A DNA stretch of 22,604 nucleotides from positions 1 to 22,604 of the IMG/VR virus record IMGVR_UViG_3300032893_000284; one strand, 5' to 3'. The notes under the pieces were generated by a model. The model worked only from the letters and a program-made list of their open reading frames with translations, searched no databases and had not been told where the DNA came from. The position numbers and the translations under genes were made by a program. Origin of the DNA: a virus. Shown here one piece after another: positions 6,067-13,586 of this stretch (positions are counted from its first letter, which is position 1; each line of letters opens with the position of its first letter).

Positions 6067-8478
6067 TCATGCGACCTCCTTTTTGCGAAACGTCATTTCC
6101 CCCGCGCCATGCACCAGGTACGTCACGCTCTTCTCGTCCTCGTCCTGCTTGTCCGCCGCCAACTGGATGCACTGGCAGTTGATCACATTCTCCGGCGAGC
6201 CCGCCGGGTCGCCCGGGTACATCAGCTCCTCTCCGCCCACCTCGAATGGCTCGTCAATGGGAATCGGATCGTCGATGTAATCGTCCTCGGCCTGCGCGTG
6301 CGCGTCGCGCACGTTCGGCCCATGGCTGCTCAGCCACGCCTTGTATTCGATGCCCGCGTCCGTCATCGCCTCCTGCCGGCTGAAGTTGTAGGCCACGTTC
6401 GTCTCCGTCATGGCGATCCGCTTGGCCTCGTACTTGGAAAGATTGTTGAACACGCCGCGCACGCGATCGCTGAGCTGCTCCGTCGTCTCGCCCTTTTCGA
6501 GCCCCTCCTGCAGCGCCGTGTTGAGCTGGCTCTGGGCCGTCTCGCCCACCCGCTTCACCAGCGCCTCGCGGCTGGACACAAACGACAGCACCTTGCCCGG
6601 CGCCATCTGCCACGGATCATCCGGCTGGCCGATCTCCTCGAAAAGTTCCTTGCCGCTCATCGCCAGCGTCGCCCGCATCACCGGCTCCAGCGCCTTGAAC
6701 AAATCCAGCCCGAACAGCTTCGGATCAAAAATCACATCCACCAGGCTCTTGCCCTCGACCCTCGACCCTCGGCTCTCGACTGCCTTTTTCGCCTGCTCCA
6801 GCTTGCGCAGCGCCGCGATGCGGTACGCGTTGAAAACCTTCGAGCTTTTGCTCTGGAATAATTTTATCGCCTTGGTCCGGATCCGCATGTGCGCCTTCCA
6901 CAGCGCCTCCGTCTTCGGGCTGCGCACGGTGGGGCCGGCATCGCCGCGGGCCGCCAGCGCCCGCATCATCTCCTGCACTTCTTTGGGCGGCTCGGCCTCG
7001 CCCGGCTTGGGCCCCGGCTGTTCGGAATAATCCTCCGGCTTGGGCGCCGTCTCGGCCATCTCCTCCTCGCTCTGTGTCGGCGTGATGTTGATGGGGATGT
7101 AACCGATGTCGTCATTGTCAAACCGCGGCAGGCCCAGGCGCAGGTGATCGCTGATGTCCTTCATCGGCATTCCCTTGGCGAACAGGCTGTCCGCGTCCTT
7201 CATTCGTTCGCTGCGCACCTGCTGCATCACGTAGTGCTCGTCCCAATCCAGCGCCACCTCCACCTGCTGCCCGGTCAGTTTTAAAATCAGCTTCTCCAGC
7301 ACCGCGCAGAATTTTCCGCCCACGGGAATGCACGTGTTGAAGATCAGCGCGAACCAGTCGCTCGCCTGGCCGATGCTGTAACTGGCCTTCACGTCCGCCA
7401 GGCTCGGCGGCACGCCGAACGCCATGAAGATCTCGTGCCGGTCCTCCAGCATCGAGCTGATGAACCCCGCATCGACGCTCAAAATCTTCGGGTCATGCAC
7501 ATCAATCTCGGCTGGCAAAAACAACGTCTTGCTCATCCCGCGCTGCTTGGCCGAGCGCCGCTCCAGAATCTGCATCTTGATCTGGTCGATCTGTGCGTCG
7601 CTCGGCGTGCCGTTCTTGGCGTTGATGATCGGCGCCGTGTCGTTGTCCGCCGTCAGCGCCCGCTTGAACTTGCCGCCCAACCAGTGGCTCTCCGCCGCGA
7701 TGGCGGCGCTCGGGTAATCGCCCAGGCCGCGATGAGGGTCGTACGGATTCCACCCGAACAGCCGCACCACCTGCTCCTTGTCCAGCGCCCACGTCTTGCC
7801 GCTGTAATCCGTGAACTCCCACGCCGCAATCTTCCCGTCCTCCAGCACCGGCCGCATCCGGTCCGGCCGCGCCACGATGATCGGCTGGAACGGCCGCTTG
7901 CTCGCCTCCGGAAACGGCACGTTCAGGTCGTCGCCCAGCAGCCAGAAACATTCATTCAGCATGTACCAGCCCAGGCTGGCCTCCACAAAATCCTCGTACG
8001 TCAGCTCCTCCATCGGCTCGCGCAGCCATTGCCGGATCTGCGGCAGCTCGATCTCATTGTCCGGCTCGCGCCGCACGATGCCCCGGCTGGTGAACAATCT
8101 CGGCCCGCGCCCTTTGTGCCGCCGCAGCGACGCGTCCAGCTTCGGCTTGGTGAACACCAGGTCCACGCTCGAAATCGGCCCGCTCACAAACTTGATGGCC
8201 CGCCGCACCCAGGCGCTGTCCCGGTACGGCGTGTAGAGCTGCTCCAGCATCAGGGGATCCAGCGCCCGGGCGAACCAGAACGCCGGGATGCCCTGCGTGA
8301 AATTCCCCGAGCCGATGGTCGCGTCCGTCGGATCGCGCCGGACGATGCCGGCGGCTTTATACCACGCGTCGCCGGGATCATGGCGCAGCAGCGGTTCCGC
8401 CGCCTGGCACCAGTCGCGCATGGCCTTCTCCGTGCGGAGCATGGTGAACGCCTTGCCGATGAGATCTGCCTGCGTCAT
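6067..8478 (-). CDS. Portal protein fused to a Mu F-like head morphogenesis domain
   Basis: This 803-aa protein starts at ATG 8478 (MTQADLIGKAFTML), overlapping the large terminase stop by ATGA; an upstream extension in frame is a shadow. The first ~480 residues are an HK97-type portal: SAWVRRAIKFVSGPISSVD near the N-terminus, RPDRMRPVLEDGKIAAWEF, the 'DPHRGLGDYP' segment, and the clip/stem hallmark HEIFMAFGVPPSLADVKAS. A Pro/Glu-rich linker follows (about 495-530). The C-terminal part (about 680-780) is a Mu gpF/SPP1 gp7-type domain: SKYEAKRIAMTETNVAYNFS, AWLSSHGPNVRDAHAQ, and the C-terminal CQC (NVINCQCIQL). Portal and Mu-F are usually separate adjacent genes (gp29/gp30 in Mu). A heptamer array encodes residues about 566-576 (SRGSRVEGK). 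Confidence 0.9.
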   Translation of the reverse strand: MTQADLIGKAFTMLRTEKAMRDWCQAAEPLLRHDPGDAWYKAAGIVRRDPTDATIGSGNFTQGIPAFWFARALDPLMLEQLYTPYRDSAWVRRAIKFVSGPISSVDLVFTKPKLDASLRRHKGRGPRLFTSRGIVRREPDNEIELPQIRQWLREPMEELTYEDFVEASLGWYMLNECFWLLGDDLNVPFPEASKRPFQPIIVARPDRMRPVLEDGKIAAWEFTDYSGKTWALDKEQVVRLFGWNPYDPHRGLGDYPSAAIAAESHWLGGKFKRALTADNDTAPIINAKNGTPSDAQIDQIKMQILERRSAKQRGMSKTLFLPAEIDVHDPKILSVDAGFISSMLEDRHEIFMAFGVPPSLADVKASYSIGQASDWFALIFNTCIPVGGKFCAVLEKLILKLTGQQVEVALDWDEHYVMQQVRSERMKDADSLFAKGMPMKDISDHLRLGLPRFDNDDIGYIPINITPTQSEEEMAETAPKPEDYSEQPGPKPGEAEPPKEVQEMMRALAARGDAGPTVRSPKTEALWKAHMRIRTKAIKLFQSKSSKVFNAYRIAALRKLEQAKKAVESRGSRVEGKSLVDVIFDPKLFGLDLFKALEPVMRATLAMSGKELFEEIGQPDDPWQMAPGKVLSFVSSREALVKRVGETAQSQLNTALQEGLEKGETTEQLSDRVRGVFNNLSKYEAKRIAMTETNVAYNFSRQEAMTDAGIEYKAWLSSHGPNVRDAHAQAEDDYIDDPIPIDEPFEVGGEELMYPGDPAGSPENVINCQCIQLAADKQDEDEKSVTYLVHGAGEMTFRKKEVA
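6752..6781 (+). repeat. TCGACCC-type heptamer array (copy 2, inside the portal/Mu-F gene)
   Basis: The plus strand reads CCCTCGACCCTCGACCCTCG then GCTCTCGACT, giving heptad units CCCTCGA/CTCTCGA. It is in frame inside the portal/Mu-F gene, in a linker upstream of the Mu-F domain, encoding SRGSRVEG-like residues on the minus strand. Confidence 0.8.
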
Positions 8479-9983
8479 ATCAGCATCGCCCCCTTTCCGC
8501 CGCCCCAGGTCTCCACCGCGTCCGCCTTGGTGGCCAGGCCGCCGCCCCAGGCAATGTCGCAGTGGCTCGCCGGGTTCAGCGCGTTGCGGCCCTCCGAGAA
8601 AATCCATTTCCGGCCCGAGTACGTCTTGCGCAGCCCGAAATAATCCGCGGCGATGTCCCGCTCGTCCCGCGGGAACCGCTTCTCCGCCACCGTGAGCTGG
8701 TTCATCAGCGCAAAGCCCATGTCATGCTTCTCGCTGGAAAAGTTCACCGGCGTGAAAACGCCCGGAAACTGCTTCGACGTTTCCCAGCAGATCTGCCGGC
8801 CCAGGCCCGTCTCATCCCCGCACGATTGCAGCGAGGAAAGCCGGCGATGGAACGTCCAGAGCACCGTCTTGAGAAAATTCCAATCTTCCGTCCGGCACGT
8901 GAACAGCGAACGCAGGACCAGCTCGTTTCCCTTCTTCTCGTCGGTATAGATCGCCGCCAGGTCGCCCTGCCCGGAGGCCGCCACGTCGAAGCCCAGGCGC
9001 GCCCGGAACGGCGTTTTGAAAGTCTTGCTGAAAGCCTGTTGCACCCAGACTGCAATCTGCTTTTCGCGCGCCGTTTGTTGCGCCGGATTGAACTCGCCGA
9101 ACAGCTTCAAAATCTGGTCGGATTCCAAATGCACCCGCTCGATCTGGTAATCCATCAGGCAGCGGGCGATGGCGCTCCATGGCACGATCGCCGCCGTGCC
9201 GCCCTTCGGATTGCACATATAATCCTGCTCATAAACTTCCGGCAGCCGCGCCCGGTTCTTGCAATCCTGGATGAACTGTTCCCGCGTGAACTTCTGCCCG
9301 CTCACCTGGTTGATCTTCTCCACCAGGCCCAGCTCGACGGCGTCCTCCATGGTCACCCGGTAATAACTCCAGCCGCCCTTGCCGCTCTGCGCCTCCTGGG
9401 CGAAGGTGTAAAACAGCGTGTCCTCGCCATTGTGCGATGACCACACGCCCAGGTCATAGCCCCACGTGATGCGGCCCTGCGCGCTCGCCCACAATTCCTC
9501 CGGCGATGGATGAAACGCGAACTCGTCCATCCCCACGTCGCCGCCAAAGGCGCGCAGCGCGTTCGGATTCGAGCTGAAGGCGATGATCCGGCTGCCATTG
9601 TCGAACTTGATCAGCCCCACCTTCACGTCCTCGGTGAAGCCCGTCGCCCGGCCGTCCTTGAACACCGGCACCTTCCAATCCTCGATGCCATGCGCGAGGA
9701 TGCTCTTGGTGTAGTTGTAGATCTCGCAGAAGTTGTAAGCGGTCTGCACATACTCGATGGCCGTAGCCTGGTCCTTGGTGGTGAAGAGATAATCCCGCTT
9801 GGCGTGGCGCAGCCGCTTGCGCACGTTTTTGAACGCGTCGCCGTACGTCCAGCCGATCCGCACCGATTTTTCCCCCAGCCGCATCTGCGAATCATCCAGG
9901 ATCCACGCGAGCTGGTACGGCAGGAAATACTTCGAGACCTTCCGGTCCGAATCAATTTTCAGCGATGGCAGGATGGCGGCCAT
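8475..9983 (-). CDS. Mu gp28-type terminase large subunit
   Basis: This 502-aa packaging motor ATPase/nuclease has the degenerate Walker A region typical of the Mu-like branch (GEKSVRIGWTYGDAFKNV), a Walker B-like VGMDEFAFHPSPEEL, and a C-terminal RNase H-fold nuclease with RLGFDVAASGQGDLAAIY (catalytic Asp) and SCGDETGLGRQICWE (second acidic motif). It drives packaged DNA through the portal encoded just downstream. I start it at ATG 9983 (MAAILPSLKIDSDRK); a start at 10007 adds MQFLLIII, whose codons lack the GC-rich third positions of the rest. The stop overlaps the portal start by ATGA. Confidence 0.9.
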   Translation of the reverse strand: MAAILPSLKIDSDRKVSKYFLPYQLAWILDDSQMRLGEKSVRIGWTYGDAFKNVRKRLRHAKRDYLFTTKDQATAIEYVQTAYNFCEIYNYTKSILAHGIEDWKVPVFKDGRATGFTEDVKVGLIKFDNGSRIIAFSSNPNALRAFGGDVGMDEFAFHPSPEELWASAQGRITWGYDLGVWSSHNGEDTLFYTFAQEAQSGKGGWSYYRVTMEDAVELGLVEKINQVSGQKFTREQFIQDCKNRARLPEVYEQDYMCNPKGGTAAIVPWSAIARCLMDYQIERVHLESDQILKLFGEFNPAQQTAREKQIAVWVQQAFSKTFKTPFRARLGFDVAASGQGDLAAIYTDEKKGNELVLRSLFTCRTEDWNFLKTVLWTFHRRLSSLQSCGDETGLGRQICWETSKQFPGVFTPVNFSSEKHDMGFALMNQLTVAEKRFPRDERDIAADYFGLRKTYSGRKWIFSEGRNALNPASHCDIAWGGGLATKADAVETWGGGKGAMLI

Positions 9984-10017
9984 GATTATGATCAGTAAAA
10001 ATTGCATGTGCGCGGCT

Positions 10018-10605
10018 TCATTTGATGCCCAGGATTTCATCCACCTTGTCGATGATGCTGTTGCGCTCGGAGTCATCGAGTTCCTCTTTCGGGTCGCGCA
10101 GCTTTTGGATTTCCTCCCGCGCCTTGCTCACCGCGTCCTGGTATTTCTTCAGCTCCAGCTCCAGCTTCTCACGCTTCGTCCGCTCGCTGCTCTGGCCGAT
10201 CACGCTCGCCGCCAGGTTGAAAAATTCCTTCGGCTTCTCGGCCAGCAAATCGCTCAGCCCTTTCCCGTCAAACGCCTGCAGCGCCTCGTTGATCTGGCTC
10301 GCCAGAATCAGCTCGTTCGCCTCCGTGATATGCACGTCGCCGGCCGCCTTCAGCTCGCGCACCAGGTCCAGGCTGGCTTTCGCCCGCGCCCCCACCTGGT
10401 CCGCCAGTTGCCGGTCTTTCAGCCAGTCCTGGTAGCCGCCCTGGAACCAGTTCGTCAGGTTCATCTCCTGCACCCCGCGCACGCCCTGGCTCTCCAGCCA
10501 CTTGATGATGGCCGGGTATTTCGCGCCGTCCCGCAGCCGCTCGTTCACCTGCTCCCGCACCTCGTGCGGCAGGCTCGCGATCTTGCCTGTGCGCTTGTTG
10601 CTCAT
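10018..10605 (-). CDS. Mu gp27-type terminase small subunit (DUF3486-like)
   Basis: This 195-aa protein begins with a helix-turn-helix-like region (KIASLPHEVREQVNERLRDG, then AIIKWLESQGVRG) that matches the Mu gp27/DUF3486 pattern, followed by long charged helices (KREKLELELKKYQDAVSKA) ending in a helical C-terminus (SIIDKVDEILGIK). In Mu-like phages the small terminase selects phage DNA together with gp28, and the same order is kept here. The start at ATG 10605 overlaps the upstream stop by ATGA. Confidence 0.8.
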   Translation of the reverse strand: MSNKRTGKIASLPHEVREQVNERLRDGAKYPAIIKWLESQGVRGVQEMNLTNWFQGGYQDWLKDRQLADQVGARAKASLDLVRELKAAGDVHITEANELILASQINEALQAFDGKGLSDLLAEKPKEFFNLAASVIGQSSERTKREKLELELKKYQDAVSKAREEIQKLRDPKEELDDSERNSIIDKVDEILGIK

Positions 10606-10865
10606 GCCGTTTGCGCCCGGATCCGCCCCTTGGGCGTGAGCGCCCAGAGCTGCCCGTCGATGGTGTCGGTCGTGCCGGTGATGAATTTCTCCCGCTCCAG
10701 GAACCCGATCAGCCGGTTGAGGTCGCCGTCCGTCAGCGCCACGCGCTGATGCTGGCTGCGCACCGCCCGCCGCAGTTCCGTGCCGCTCACCGGCCGCCCT
10801 TCCAGCGCCGGGTCGTTCAGGAACAGCAGCAGAAAATTTACAATGTCATGGTCCAGTTCAGTCAT
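10602..10865 (-). CDS. Small winged-helix-like protein (Mu gp26 position)
   Basis: This 87-aa protein has alternating helices with a final beta-hairpin-like end (LNRLIGFLEREKFITGTTD, then GQLWALTPKGRIRA), typical of a winged-helix fold of ArsR/MarR size. It is coupled by ATGA to both neighbours and sits where Mu gp26 lies, between gp25 and gp27. It may help terminase recognise DNA or have a purely structural role. The fold is inferred from sequence pattern. Confidence 0.75.
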   Translation of the reverse strand: MTELDHDIVNFLLLFLNDPALEGRPVSGTELRRAVRSQHQRVALTDGDLNRLIGFLEREKFITGTTDTIDGQLWALTPKGRIRAQTA

Positions 10866-11278
10866 GATTCCAGCAGCCCTTTCGCGTTGCGCAGGTCGGC
10901 GATGATCTTGCTCGGCATGTCGTCAATCTTCTGGCTCAGCTCCAGCCGCACCACGTCGATGTGTTTGTAAATTGCCCGCCGGTCCTCCGACGCCTGCTGC
11001 CGCGCCGTCTCGCGCGACTTTTCCAGCTCGATCAACTGCTGGTGCAACTGCTCGATGCCCCGCGTGCTGTCCGCGTGCCGCGCCATGCAATCCTTCTCCG
11101 CCGCCAGCTTCTCCATCTTCTGCACCCGCAGCGGGTCCGGCAGGATCTCGCGCTGCTTGCCCGCGTGCCGGGCCATGTAAATCGTCGCCATGGCCATGCC
11201 GATGTTGGCGAACAGGCCGATGATCAGGATGAACTGCATCGTCGAGCCGGGTTCCGGTGTTGCTTGTGCCAGGATCAT
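10862..11278 (-). CDS. Membrane-anchored coiled-coil protein (Mu gp25/DUF2730-like)
   Basis: This 138-aa protein starts at ATG 11278 after GGGAAAG on the minus strand, which is one of the few clear Shine-Dalgarno-like sites here and favours this start over the longer frame to 11371. Residues 14-35 are a single transmembrane segment (MQFILIIGLFANIGMAMATI). The rest is a charged coiled coil (GIEQLHQQLIELEKSRETAR; VVRLELSQKIDDMPSKI). Topology and place in the operon match Mu gp25. A spanin-like lysis role is an alternative, since the gene follows a lipase and the protein has one membrane anchor plus a periplasm-sized coil. Confidence 0.75.
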   Translation of the reverse strand: MILAQATPEPGSTMQFILIIGLFANIGMAMATIYMARHAGKQREILPDPLRVQKMEKLAAEKDCMARHADSTRGIEQLHQQLIELEKSRETARQQASEDRRAIYKHIDVVRLELSQKIDDMPSKIIADLRNAKGLLES

Positions 11279-11309
11279 TAGTCTTTCCCTTTCGCGGTTT
11301 TGGTTCGGG

Positions 11310-12110
11310 TCATAGAAATTGAATCCGCTTCTGATAACTCCCGATCGCGTGCTCGGACACGAGCACGTCACGCTCCTGCCGCCATGCGCCCCACAGTCCC
11401 ATCGCGTCGCTCAGCAGTTGGCTGCCCAGGCCCGGGTTCAGGCACCAGCCCCCGCCGACCGGCAGGAAAATCTCCTGCCCGCAATGCCGGTAGCCCATCG
11501 TCCACAGCGGCACCCGCGGCACGATGTCGTTCTCGTTCACCACCCGCCACGTCAGCGCCCGCAGCTCGTCGTTGTACACCCGCCGGAACACCGCGTTGCC
11601 CACGCGCGGCTGGCCGAACGTGTACACGCCCGCCACCTGCACGAAATTCTGCCGCGCCAGCTCCAGCGCGAATAAGATCGCCTCCGACCCGCCCTTGGAA
11701 TGGCCCGTCACAAACACCGGCTTCTGGCCCGTCGCGTTCACCACCAGGTTCCGCAGCGCGTGCGTCAGCTCCTCGCTCACACTCTCCACGTCCTGCATGA
11801 AACCCGTGTGCACCTGCACCACGTCCCCGGCCTCCTCCACCACCAGGTCCGTGCGCGGATGCTCCTTGGCCACCTTGAAATCCTGGATCCAGTCCCGCAG
11901 ATTCCGCGAGCCACGGAACGAGACCGACACACAGTCCGGCTCCAGGATCACCAGCGCCTCCGTATCCGTCTGCGCGTTGGTTATCAATCTGGTCCGGCTT
12001 CCGTCCTCCGCCTTCTGTCCTCCGGCCTGGTAAGCCGCCGCGCACCGCTCCGCCAGCGCCCGGGCGTTCACCCAGGAGAATCCGGCCTGCTTTATGTCAA
12101 GCGGCAGCAT
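11310..12110 (-). CDS. Class 3 lipase-like alpha/beta hydrolase
   Basis: This 266-aa protein has all main features of the fungal-type (class 3) lipase family: VSFRGSRNLRDWIQDFKV (residues 63-80, oxyanion region), the nucleophile elbow VTGHSKGGSEA (Ser138), the signature YTFGQPRVGNAVF, NDIVPRVP (Asp195), and a C-terminal EHAIGSYQ (His254). The Ser-Asp-His triad is therefore intact and an active acyl-ester hydrolase is likely. No signal peptide is visible. It is the second gene of the late operon, next to a membrane coiled-coil protein, so a role in membrane lysis or exit is plausible (inference). A metabolic moron gene is the alternative. Confidence 0.88.
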   Translation of the reverse strand: MLPLDIKQAGFSWVNARALAERCAAAYQAGGQKAEDGSRTRLITNAQTDTEALVILEPDCVSVSFRGSRNLRDWIQDFKVAKEHPRTDLVVEEAGDVVQVHTGFMQDVESVSEELTHALRNLVVNATGQKPVFVTGHSKGGSEAILFALELARQNFVQVAGVYTFGQPRVGNAVFRRVYNDELRALTWRVVNENDIVPRVPLWTMGYRHCGQEIFLPVGGGWCLNPGLGSQLLSDAMGLWGAWRQERDVLVSEHAIGSYQKRIQFL

Positions 12111-12113
12111 GTT

Positions 12114-12695
12114 TTAAAACCCGTGGCTCCAGCCCGCGAAAAAGTGATAGCGCGCCACGTCGTACTCGCCCACGCCGTTCCAGCGGCCCCAGCAGACGCC
12201 CACGTTGAACTGCCCGCCTGCCGCCCGCCCGAACTGGATGTAGCCGCCCGTGTCCACAATCGTGCTGGCGCTCCCGTTGAAATTGCCCGCGCCCGAATAC
12301 GCCGTCCCCACGCCGGCCAGCGCAAATGGAGAAATGAGCAACGTGGGAAACTTGCTCGGCCACGGATGAAACGGCGTCGAGATCTGCGCGTTGGCCGAGA
12401 CCAGGCTCAGGTTCCCCAGCCAGTCCAGCCCCAACCCGATGCCCGCCTTGACGAGCGAATCGGACTGCGCGTTCACATTCCAGATGGCCAGCAGGCCGCC
12501 GCCGTAATGCTGCGGCGCCTTCGGCGCGTACGTGGCATACGGCTCGATCGCGTAATTGGTGAAGCCCGGCAGATCCGCCAGCAGCTTGTCCAGCGTCGTG
12601 AGGTTTACCGAAGTGCCATTCGTCCCCTGGCCGAAAACCAAACCTTGAACGCTTAACAGGGTGGCGAGGATTGCCCCGACGGACATTTTTCTCAT
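12114..12695 (-). CDS. Secreted hypothetical protein, first gene of the late operon
   Basis: This 193-aa protein has a Sec signal peptide (MRKMSVGAILATLLSVQG, followed by FGQG) and an aromatic/glycine-rich mature part (IEPYATYAPKAPQHYGGGL; VGVCWGRWNGVGEYDVARYH) with alternating patterns that could form an outer-membrane-like or extracellular beta structure. ATG 12695 is preceded by GGAAAG at 6-nt spacing; that RBS is one arm of the hairpin at 12699-12745. The lipase gene starts 3 nt after the stop. I do not recognise the family. Confidence 0.75.
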   Translation of the reverse strand: MRKMSVGAILATLLSVQGLVFGQGTNGTSVNLTTLDKLLADLPGFTNYAIEPYATYAPKAPQHYGGGLLAIWNVNAQSDSLVKAGIGLGLDWLGNLSLVSANAQISTPFHPWPSKFPTLLISPFALAGVGTAYSGAGNFNGSASTIVDTGGYIQFGRAAGGQFNVGVCWGRWNGVGEYDVARYHFFAGWSHGF

Positions 12696-12698
12696 GAT

Positions 12699-12745
12699 AA
12701 ACTTTCCGTTATGCAGCCGGGGCGGGCTGCGGTTCAGGAAAGTTT
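12699..12745 (-). promoter_or_regulatory. RBS-pairing two-tier hairpin leader
   Basis: AAACTTTCC (12699-12707) pairs perfectly with GGAAAGTTT (12737-12745). Inside it, GCAGCC (12713-12718) pairs with GGCTGC (12725-12730). On the minus-strand transcript the outer 3' arm is the GGAAAG that serves as the putative ribosome binding site for the gene starting at 12695, so folding would hide the RBS. Confidence 0.6.
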
Positions 12746-12775
12746 TACCCTAAATGCGAGACGGAATACTAAATG

Positions 12776-12844
12776 AAGTTACTGAAGTTACTGGCAGCCT
12801 ACTGGCAAAAATATCGCTCAATTTATCTCTAATTCTGACTGGCA
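12776..12844. promoter_or_regulatory. Repeat cluster in the putative late promoter region
   Basis: AAGTTACT occurs at 12776-12783 and 12785-12792, and ACTGGCA at 12790-12796, 12801-12807 and 12838-12844. On the minus strand a TAGTAT hexamer lies in the same 204-bp gene-free stretch (12696-12899) without a good -35. This would fit an activator-dependent late promoter of the Mu Mor/C kind (inference). Confidence 0.45.
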
Positions 12845-12899
12845 CTTTGGCAACCGTTGCCGGACGGATGAATAGATTATCAACGACTTACGCAGAATT

Positions 12900-13289
12900 T
12901 TAACGTCCCTTTTCGCGGGCCAAAAGCGCCCGGATATGAACAATCTGCCCCACCAGGAAAAACCAGAAAGCCAGCCCCAGGCCGGCGCCCGTTAGGCACA
13001 AAACCGTCACCAGGTCGGCTCCGCCGCCGAGCAGGGCAAAGATCGCATCGGCCAAAAGACAGAGCAATCCCGCCACCAGAAAAAATATCGACCAGCCCAC
13101 CAGCCCCCGCGCCAGGTTGGACACTCTTTCCGCCTCGGACAATTCGTCGCTGGCCGGCGCGGTCGTCCCGCTGGGCAGCACCGTCGTTTCCACCATGTCC
13201 GGCTTGAACCATTCGCCGCAGCCGCCGCACCGCACCTTTGGACAAAAACTGATGCCCACCACTATGTAATTTTTAGGTTCTTCAGCCAT
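12900..13289 (-). CDS. Zinc-ribbon-like protein with two transmembrane helices
   Basis: This 129-aa protein has three close cysteines near the N-terminus (Cys16, Cys21, Cys24: SFCPKVRCGGCGEWFKP), half of a zinc-ribbon pattern. Two hydrophobic helices follow at about 62-86 (GWSIFFLVAGLLCLLADAIF) and 92-116 (LVTVLCLTGAGLGLAFWFFL), with a basic C-terminal tail. It is divergent to the early operon and upstream of the late operon. Two TM helices and a charged tail would suit a holin, but the cysteine cluster is unusual for one; a host-like membrane protein is the alternative. Confidence 0.7.
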   Translation of the reverse strand: MAEEPKNYIVVGISFCPKVRCGGCGEWFKPDMVETTVLPSGTTAPASDELSEAERVSNLARGLVGWSIFFLVAGLLCLLADAIFALLGGGADLVTVLCLTGAGLGLAFWFFLVGQIVHIRALLAREKGR

Positions 13290-13333
13290 TTAGGAAGACT
13301 TTATAACCCCTGAAAAATAATTCAATTTTTTTG

Positions 13334-13376
13334 TTGACTTTTCTTTTCAAGTCTTGCAAATTGCTTTCAAGTTACT
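13334..13376 (+). promoter_or_regulatory. Early promoter and operator-like repeats
   Basis: TTGACT (13334-13339) with a 17-nt spacer leads to CAAATT (13357-13362), a good -35 with a weak -10, just ahead of ATG 13380. TTTCAAGT is repeated at 13345-13352 and 13365-13372, exactly 20 bp apart (about two helical turns), flanking the dyad GCAA-A-TTGC (13356-13364). AAGTTACT at 13369-13376 repeats the motif seen twice in the late control region. This is a likely operator for the RHH proteins encoded next. Confidence 0.45.
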
Positions 13377-13379
13377 CGC

Positions 13380-13586
13380 ATGGCCACCAAAAACACATCG
13401 AAACCGCAAGGAATCAGCTTTCCCAGTGATCTGCTGGCAGCAGCTCAAATCCGGGCAACCCGACTGGACCGGAACCTGAGCAATTACGTTTGCTGGTTGG
13501 TGCGCCAAGACATCCAAAACAGCCCTGACCATGGCAGCACATCCAATCGGCAAAGGAACCGCGAACGTCGCGGTCAACCTGCTTGA
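13380..13586 (+). CDS. Ribbon-helix-helix protein 1 (candidate early repressor)
   Basis: This 68-aa protein has the Arc/MetJ pattern: a short beta strand (GISFPSDLL), helix A (AAAQIRATRLD) and helix B (NLSNYVCWLVRQDIQ), followed by a basic tail (NRQRNRERRGQPA). It is the first gene after the promoter-like region and would be the obvious candidate to bind the TTTCAAGT/AAGTTACT repeats. Its 3' end overlaps the next RHH gene by 56 bp in another frame. Small size and clear fold pattern give reasonable confidence in the fold; the target is inference. Confidence 0.7.
   Translation: MATKNTSKPQGISFPSDLLAAAQIRATRLDRNLSNYVCWLVRQDIQNSPDHGSTSNRQRNRERRGQPA

Noticed and set aside
7435-8643. Long plus-strand frame opposite the portal
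   Set aside because: Antisense shadow from high GC; the portal frame has clear family motifs.
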